From assembly GCA_022813625.1 (NCBI GenBank), contig JAKLMB010000025.1, positions 496,001 through 560,000 on the forward strand: a stretch of DNA of 64,000 bases. Direction: 5' to 3'. A program made the translations under genes and the position numbers. This document shows positions 57,201-64,000 of the stretch, piece after piece (the first letter of the stretch is position 1; each line of letters starts with the position of its first letter). Source of the stretch: Aaosphaeria pasadenensis (Eukaryota; Ascomycota; Dothideomycetes; Pleosporales). The notes under the pieces are model-generated. The model was not told the origin of the DNA. It was given only the letters and a program-made list of their open reading frames with translations, and did no database searches.

Positions 57201-57724
57201 CCAACCCCAGCGCTATTACCACAGAACCTATTGAAGGACCCGCGCTGAGAAGGATGACTCCGTTCACTGAGCAATTCAGAAAAGTTATGGGTCCTGATCC
57301 AGACAATCCATCTAATAAAGAACCTACCCGCCAAATCGACTGGGCCAGCATAGTGAATGTTCCATCGCGGGATACTGGCACGCAATCGCACGGTAGTGTC
57401 AGCAGCAACTGTCTCACACTTCCTCAGCGAGGTAAATTTGGGAACAATGGCCGATCCAAGAAAGGTCATTATGCCACGAATGGATTATACGATTCTAGGC
57501 CTGGGTTTCATGTTACGCGCAATTCCCGAGCTGCTCTCGCCGGAGTGCCACTGAACGAAACTGCACCATTCCCTGCGCCTGCCCCACCACCAGTTCCCCA
57601 AGTGAGCGGTCATTATCTTGAAGGTATCGTGCGGAGGAATATGAATGGATGTGGTACTTTTCATATCCTGGAAGCTGGAGAAATGATTGGAGGAGCCTGC
57701 AATGATTGTGAGGCTGATCATTGA
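54220..57724 (+). CDS. large disordered protein with PAM2-like motif
   Basis: Family not recognised. Coding exons 54220-54774, 54869-56471, 56576-56647 and 56718-57724 (introns 94, 104 and 70 bp) give 1078 aa. A strong intron appears to end at 54060, removing an in-frame ATG at 54055, so the first ATG retained is 54220; if that intron is not spliced the protein gains 55 residues. Most of the sequence is Ser/Pro/Gln-rich and disordered. Near residue 750, SSLRATAPEFVPPPSEL matches the PAM2 pattern (L-x-x-x-A-x-E-F-x-P) that binds the MLLE domain of poly(A)-binding protein. Two copies of RSYAAV[LI] (about 56169 and 56393) precede it. A basic KKYRHNGSKRGSRGSK stretch and a Pro-rich segment follow. 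A cytoplasmic mRNA-related role is an inference. Confidence 0.75.
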
Positions 57725-58257
57725 GACTCATTGGCAGCAGGAACGATGGAAAAGTGGCAATGCTTCATTGAATCGACTCTCATGCGATACTTTGCGTGAG
57801 CGCTGTATACACCGGAAGCAAGGCTCCACTGACCCACTGACCCGTGTATGCTTGAACTGAAAGGTGATCACCTACAACAACCGAGTTGGTGTGTGTTCCT
57901 TGGGGGCTCTGGTTTGCTATCGTTAGGAAGGAGACGATTGTGTCGAAATCTCCAGGTGAGAGATAGCCTTGGTCCCAGTACTCTTAGATCCCAATATTGT
58001 ACATTATGGCTACTCATTCATTCACTTGCTGACTCAATGACCTGACTTTCTTGTGCGCTTTCGTCTGTGAGAAGAGTGCCCAAACCAAGTGCAGAGTGGA
58101 ATTGCTATGTTCGTCAAAATCTAGAAAACATGCCTTGTGACCAATGACTCCAGCTTTGAGGATAGGTATTGATCATCCCCAAGCACCAGGTTATTCATGT
58201 ACTAGGGCAGGAATCACCGCGATCGCCACTGTTCTCTACTGATCGCCCACTCGCCTC
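57725..58257. other. intergenic
   Basis: 3' region of the PAM2-motif gene and spacer. Nothing specific is seen. Confidence 0.55.
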
Positions 58258-58611
58258 ATGGCTCCCGAGCTAAGAATTAACTACAGGCTCGGTACGAACA
58301 AAGGAAAACCTTCCAAATCTCGTTTTGCCGTGCTCGCCTCCTATTGTTCTAGGAGGATGGCTCTACCATTGCGAACAATGGAAGACGTAAGAGATGATCA
58401 AACAACTTGGAAATTGTATTTCAAAATCGAAGAGACGCCCACAGAGAACAACATCGCTTTTCATGTTTGTGGCACTTGTAGAAGGACGAGAACGCGCTGG
58501 GTGGATTTAACCAGGATCCAACGGCACGACCAACTGCCGGTCAACAAGGGGATTAATGAAGCATGCCAACCACAGCACTCTAGTTCCACGCGCAAAATTC
58601 CACCAGCTTGA
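58258..58611 (+). CDS. hypothetical small ORF
   Basis: Single-exon 117-aa frame starting MAPELRINYRLGTNKGKPSK, basic, with a single CxxC (VCGTCRRTRTRW). No family, signal peptide or membrane segment. It stands alone in an intergenic space and has an acceptable composition, but no splicing or homology supports it; it may be chance. Confidence 0.3.
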   Translation: MAPELRINYRLGTNKGKPSKSRFAVLASYCSRRMALPLRTMEDVRDDQTTWKLYFKIEETPTENNIAFHVCGTCRRTRTRWVDLTRIQRHDQLPVNKGINEACQPQHSSSTRKIPPA

Positions 58612-59080
58612 TCCATGCACTGCTAACTGCTACCGAGCACTTGGAGCCGCAAGTGATGGGTTACGTGAACCAGGGTATGCAATTGTTCGGTATTCCAACG
58701 TCACAAGTAGAGCGGGCGCCTAGGGCAAAGAATGGAACAAGATATGGAACGGTATCTTTACGTATTTACAATTAAAAAAGCCAAGGTACTATGTACAGAA
58801 ACAATGTTCTTCTTGGGTATATTTGGAATAAAAGTTGGGGATCTATGAGGAAAAACTGTGCATCGCACGTATGGGGGGGGGTTGTGCGCTCGCCTTTACC
58901 GAAGGTGCGGGAAGGATATTCGACATGATGCGGAAACGAAAAGAAAAAGCAATGTTTTGTTTGCAACCTCCTCCCGAAGCCCAACAAATCCTTCAAAATC
59001 CTCATTCACTTCGTGTCGCTTTCGTTCGTTCAAAAGGCGGATGTAGGATCTTTGGTCCGCGCATGCACAACGTGTTGCGC
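58612..59080. other. intergenic
   Basis: 3' side of the tyrosinase gene; a run of 9 G lies near 58872. No gene is supported. Confidence 0.55.
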
Positions 59081-60511
59081 TTAAGCGTAAATATAACAGA
59101 AGGGGCCTGCAAGGGTGTGGCTGGTCTCGCGGATGGAGACAGTGGGGACGCCCACGAAACCAAGGTCGAAGGTATCATCGAGGGTGGCGTCCCTAGATGG
59201 TGGATCGTTGTTCACGGTGATGGTGGCACCGATGGCGTACTGCCTGTTCTTGATGTCCTGGTTTTGCCAAGTCCACCACGTACGGTCTATGATAGTAACG
59301 TTAGCTAATGGTGTTTCGCCTCGTGCATCCGAGTTAAGGAGACAACGTACCAATCATAGCATGGTGCAAGAAGAAAGCGGGATCAGCAGGGCTAGCAAAA
59401 AGATCACCTCCTGGGTCACCACCGATGGTGAAGTGACCAGCGGTGTGTATACCGAGGAAACCGTTGGGGAAGTCGCCTTGGAGGTCGGTGGTGAACCGGT
59501 AGAAGTCCTTGCTGTTCTTGATCAGGCCGGAGACGTCGGAGTCCTTGGTCCAGCCCTGAGCAGCGGCCTTGGAGATGTCGCGGCGGAGACAGCGGGGGTT
59601 GTAGCCCAGACCGGAAAATTCTGGGTTTGGCTTCGCATCCGCGAGGACGGGAGCAACGGGCCCAAGGTTGACTTGCCAGCTGAAGGAGGATGTGAGCACT
59701 CGGAAGAGCGAATGGGGGAAATGAGGTTATCTAACGGCAAAACTTACTCTTTGAAAGGTCCGCTCTTCACGCAGCCTCCACCATTACCTGGTGGTAGACT
59801 AACACCACACAGCGCAGGGAAGGGAATGCATGTGTTGTTGCGTCCGGGTTGGTACTCGCCGTCCCCAGACATGCTGTAGGCACTGCCATCAAAGATGGGC
59901 GACTTGGCTGGGTCGTCGGCCCAACGTGGCCAGTTGTAGTATGGCTGATATCCCTTGTAGCCACACTCGTTGCGGAGTGCCTGCTCGTAAGCCCAGGTGA
60001 AATACCTGTGCCAGGCCAAGAAATTACCCTGTGATTGTCAATAATGGCATTTAACGACGCAGAGAAATTTCCAGGAAGTACACACAGTTCCGTGAATGGA
60101 CATAGTCTGGTTGATGTGGGTGGCTACAAAATCATCGTAACGGTTCTTCGCACCAGCGGCAAGTCCTGCCGGGGTCTTCGCTGGCTTCTTCGCAAGACAT
60201 TGCACAGCATTGATGTAGTCTTTCTTCTCGGAGGGGAGGAGCAATGACCTGGAAAAGTGTCAGTTGGTGTTGATTGACAGTGAACAAGGCTTTTCTTACC
60301 ATTCTCTGCGAATGGCGACATTTCCAAGTGTGCACTTCTGTCTATCAGGGTACCCATTGAGAGCGACATGAAGTCCCAAGTTGAAGACTCCCTGGGCAGT
60401 CAATGCGTCCGATTCAAGGAAAAGATTGCCCAAGTTGCGCTTTTCGAGCTCGAGAGGAGCCGCCGTGGCGCCGCTGACGAAAGCAACCGCAGCTACTGTG
60501 GAGAACTTCAT
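59081..60511 (-). CDS. secreted short-form tyrosinase
   Basis: Type-3 copper monooxygenase oxidising phenols to o-quinones outside the cell (melanin or phenolic metabolism). Exons 60511-60300, 60248-60086, 60028-59748, 59679-59351 and 59286-59081 (introns 51, 57, 68 and 64 bp) give 396 aa. Signal peptide MKFSTVAAVAFVSGATA, then a Kex2-like KR at 24-25. CuA ligands: His115 (VATHINQT), His123 (SIHGTG) and His132 (FLAWHRYF). CuB ligands lie in GIHTAGHFTIGG and ADPAFFLHHAMIDRTWW. There is no long C-terminal lid domain, which marks the short tyrosinase group; the tail ends SHTLAGPFCYIYA. Four splice junctions rebuild family motifs exactly (for example IHGT/GNFLAW and HAMI/DRTWW). Confidence 0.95.
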
Positions 60512-61557
60512 GGTGAAGGGTAGAACTGATGATCGAGGACGACGGAGGAAAACGACCGTCTACTGGGGATGGAGACCTTGTGTATATTAAAAGATTATGG
60601 CGTAAAACACGCGCGAATTAATTAAAATGAAACTCAAATTTATAAAACGAGGCGGCAACGGGATATTGGAATTGGAATTAGTTGCGCAATGATGACACAG
60701 GCGGCCTTGTTGACGAGGAAGAACGAGGTATCGAGCTTGTCCTGCCGTCCGGCTAATTCGAGATGCATCGGTTTTTATATGAATGGTAACGCGATTCTAC
60801 AGCCCACAGACTACATAGTACAGGTATCTTTTTTCGCATCACCACGTGCGGCGCACATGGATAAAGGGGCCGAGAGGCGCCGCGCAGACGCCTCGCATGA
60901 TCCAATAGTTCGGCACTTTCAAATTATACTGGGGTTGTACCGTGTGAAGGGGGTGATGGTGGGGAAAGGGACTTGGAAATAATACCTAGACGATGCAAAA
61001 AGGGCGCGGTGCCATAACAATGGCAGGCTATAGCTAGATCACTCCGATGTATAGCTACGAGGAGGTATGGTCTACCCAGGCAGCATTGATATGTCCCTGG
61101 TCGAGTTCCCATTTTCGTAAAGACCGAGATGCTCACAGGCTGGACTAGCCTTCGTGCTTTGGTGCTCTCTCGTACACAAATTAATTAACAAGACAGGGGA
61201 CGCTGCTGGAAGCGACCGCGCTGCCCCGGGAACCAGGCCGAGACGCGATCCGATCGGCGGGCGACTTTCCCAATAAGATCACAAGCGAAGGAACATGGGG
61301 ACAGAAAGGACGAAATTGCAATGTTTTCAATGCTGTCTTTGCATATCAGTCGTTCTAGAAGAGAGATGGATCCATCCATGCATCGTCCGTACTGTGTAAG
61401 CTAGCAGGTCGGAAAAGAGAAGGCCTATCTTGGACGGGCCTCCCGTTCACCCATCTGGCGGTTGATGCACTCGGCGCAATCGCTCCGAGAATGCCTCTAA
61501 ATAATTCCATTACTGTTTTCAGCAGTGTGTACACCACTACCTGGGAGGAACTAGCCA
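60512..61557. other. intergenic, tyrosinase promoter side
   Basis: A TTAATATACA TATA-like site lies about 75 bp upstream of the tyrosinase ATG on the minus strand. No gene is supported. Confidence 0.5.
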
Positions 61558-61561
61558 AATG

Positions 61562-61735
61562 TACAGAGGGTTGGCGCATCGGGCTGGCCACCTGCTGACT
61601 TCACGTATCTTCGATACCTAAGGTATCTAGGTATTCAAGAGTGTACTCCGTACTCCGTGTGTAGATAGTGAACAGTCGGAACTACTCGCGATAAAACCTT
61701 GCGAAGGCACTCAAGTCCAGTCGATGGGCTGGTTG
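61562..61735 (+). mobile_element. MITE-like element, family A copy 3 (right end decayed)
   Basis: The left end CAGAGGGTTGGCGCATCGGG then CTGGCCACCTGCT matches copy 1, and the interior shares TATTCAAGAGTGTACT and ACTCGCGATAAAACCTTGCG. The right inverted repeat is not clearly recognisable. TACTCCGTACTCCGT lies within it. Confidence 0.6.
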
Positions 61736-64000
61736 CGCGAAGGGTCGATTGTCCCCACTGCCTACTGTATGTACGGAGTACCATCTGATAGTATAATTAT
61801 GGGACCTACTGCGTGATTGATTTGGCTTGTTTGGAAGCGGACATGTACTGGAAATACGCAATTTGCGTCTAGTATCCACTAACTAGGCGGTAGATATGGT
61901 AAGCACCCACGCAACTCAAGCAGCGGACCTCCAGTAACAAAAGATGATATTATTGTTTCCATGTAAAAATCCTATGAAGGAAGCTCAAGCCCACCTCAAA
62001 AGAAGAAATGTTCCAATACTAAAATTTGGCCATTCCGGGTGTCCAGCATGATGTGTTTGTTCTCCCACGTTGAAATATACAGCGATCTGAACATACTCAT
62101 TCCAATTGTTACGTACGCGGGGTTAACAGGATGCATGCATGCAAAAGCCGGCATATGGAGACAGTGGCGTTGTTGTTCCTTTGGAGATCCTCCCCAAGAG
62201 GCCGCACCCAGTTGGTCGGAGTATATGGGAGTCAAACACATCCACAACGCATGAAGAGGAGGTAATTCGCTATATCTCTGTTGGACAGTGCCCGCTGCCA
62301 AACACAACCAGCAAGTACGAAACCCTCCACAGTAGTACATACTCCGTTCAAGTACTGTAGCTACTCCGTACACTGATATGAGGGTGCGCGGATTAGATTG
62401 CCGAAGCCTAGGCATGGGCGCTATTCCACCACCGGCGGGGCTCCGGGTCAAACCGTCAAAGTTGTACTTGCTACTGTGTAATGAGCTACAGCCTACAAGT
62501 AGGTAGCTAACGAAGGCAGATTGGCTTCGCGGTCCATTATTGCCGCACAACTAACAAGAAAGGCGGAAAAGAAGACTGCGAAGCTCCGCGGATCTTTGGT
62601 ACTTGTGGAGCCGGACGCCACAGCCGACCGTTTCCTTCAGCGAGATGTGGGCGACAATTGACTCTAACGAGGGTTGTTTTCATATATGTAGAGCAACGAC
62701 TGCCCTCTTCCTTTGATGAAATTTAGTACGATGTACGGAGTAGTAGCAGTACCATCAATGCCAAGGGACAAAGTCTCTCGCAAGGTGACCATACCGTCTA
62801 CCTACTCGACACTACCTAGATAAGTATGTTGGGTCAAATAGGAGAACATTCACATGCAGGAGGATGCCAGTACGGATGCAAGGACTAGAGATGGAAGCAG
62901 TAATGGGCCGCGGTCCAAGGATCAAAAAGTGAAGTGATCATGCAAGCTGGATGGATGCGAGAAGGACCAGGTACGGGACCCGGGTGAGAATGTCACAGGT
63001 ACAGAGGACTAGTCTAAGTACAAGTACTTTAGTGCTTCGCTTGTATGCACCAGTGAATGCTAATCCAGGCACGGTTTAGCCTTGTGGCTTTTTCCCAACT
63101 TCATCCGCTTCGTCTTCCGAGATCCCCTCCCAATCGCGTTCAACTTCAATCGCATTCACATTTCATTCATTCGTTCTAGGTACGTATTCTCCCCACCCGT
63201 GCCTTAGTAGTTTTGACTTATACCTGGCATTTTCCATCACATCGTATTATACTCACGACATCTTGATTCCTGAATAGGACCACAGCATCTTGTTCTGTCC
63301 TAGGTAGCTCCAACCGGATAATGGACAAATGGCAAAAGCAAAAAAAATCCTGGAGCATTCAGGTAACTAATTATCGTACTACTCGACGTAGTCTCGTACT
63401 ACGCAGGTACACAGTATAGGTACTCCGTACTCTGCAAGTCCTCCCCGCCCACATGTCACATCTACACGGGATCGAGGGTAACACCACAGCCTAATCTCGC
63501 CTGTCCTGTAATCAAGCCATCTCCGCTTTTGATGCAGGGAGATCGCTCACTCACTAAAGTCTCTACGGAGTACATACCTTGATACATCATACACTAAGCC
63601 CACTCGCTGTTTGCGTGTTCGTGCAACTCATCGTCTAACTAGAACTTGCAGTGTTTCATTCCATGCCACCCACATGGTCCTCTACTCCACAATCGCAATC
63701 TCTAACTGTCGCCGTCAGTCGTGCTCATGACTTCCGACACTCCATTCTAGCCCAATCTTCGCCTGAATATCTTCTCAAGCTTGTTAATGGCCGGCTTAGA
63801 GCTTGCCTGAGGTGTAAAGACTGTTCACTCCTTATTCCTGTGCGCCATTGGCTTTCGGCTGGGGAAGTCTTCTCACCATCCGGAGGCTGAATGTCAAGCG
63901 GGTGTCCCGAACTCAAAACAAGGGCCATCACGCTGTGGCGTACATGCTGAACTTTAATTTTGGTTCCTTTGGCATCTTTTGCTTATAGTCACCTTCGCTT
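61736..64000. other. gene-free, motif-rich region to window end
   Basis: At least six TACGGAGTA/TACTCCGTA-type motifs (61769, 62338, 62360, 62731, 63419, 63563). CT/CA-rich leader-like sequence at 63080-63300 and 63590-63660 may precede a gene beyond the window. No frame inside is convincing. Confidence 0.5.

Noticed and set aside
63651..63890. 79-aa frame near the window end
   Set aside because: Could be an exon of a gene running out of the window, but start, splice sites and homology cannot be judged here.

Overview
The window is 64 kb of nuclear DNA from a filamentous ascomycete (Pezizomycotina; a Leotiomycete such as Helotiales would fit, but that is a guess). The evidence is short GT-AG introns of about 41-144 bp, CT-rich leaders, long intergenic spaces, and families typical of such fungi: a Crh cell-wall transglycosidase, GH115 glucuronidase, secreted tyrosinase, Mtc1-like protein, fungal XLF/Nej1 and cactin. 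No rRNA, tRNA, CRISPR or prokaryotic signal was seen. Exon structures were built by hand from splice sites; every multi-exon model sums to a multiple of three.

Layout. 0.2-2.2 kb: CPD photolyase (-). 2.2-5.5 kb: gene-free, with a terminal-inverted-repeat element. 5.5-6.4 kb: small four-exon orphan with a duplicated exon module. 7-7.7 kb: DJ-1/Hsp31-like glyoxalase (-). 8.6-9.9 kb: DHH polyphosphatase-like protein with a signal peptide. 10-13.5 kb: a tandem segmental duplication, each copy carrying a small three-exon orphan gene. 13.9-15.7 kb: SRPK-like kinase with a repeat tail. 16-20.6 kb: ABM-domain protein, polytopic membrane protein (-), MBOAT/wax-synthase-like acyltransferase. 20.7-23.9 kb: GH115 (-). 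24.6-24.9 kb: second inverted-repeat element. 25-27.5 kb: UPF0390 protein and Mtc1-like protein (-). 28-31 kb: RGG/AT-hook nuclear protein. 32-36 kb: 1258-aa fungal protein with a C-terminal membrane helix (-). 37.4-38.9 kb: Crh-type GH16 (-). 38.9-44.9 kb: about 6 kb without a supportable gene, rich in a TACGGAGTA motif. 44.9-47.1 kb: forkhead factor (-). 49.7-51.5 kb: cactin (-), divergent from Nej1/XLF (51.8-53.4 kb). 54-57.7 kb: large disordered protein with a PAM2-like motif. 59-60.5 kb: tyrosinase (-). 60.5-64 kb: gene-free, motif-rich.

The genes do not form one pathway. Local themes are cell surface and secretion (Crh, GH115, tyrosinase, exported DHH protein), DNA and RNA maintenance (photolyase, Nej1, cactin, Mtc1-like, PAM2 protein), and fast-evolving orphan loci. 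The most unusual signal is the 10-13.5 kb tandem duplication: introns and flanks still align between the two copies while the second and third exons have become nearly unrecognisable.
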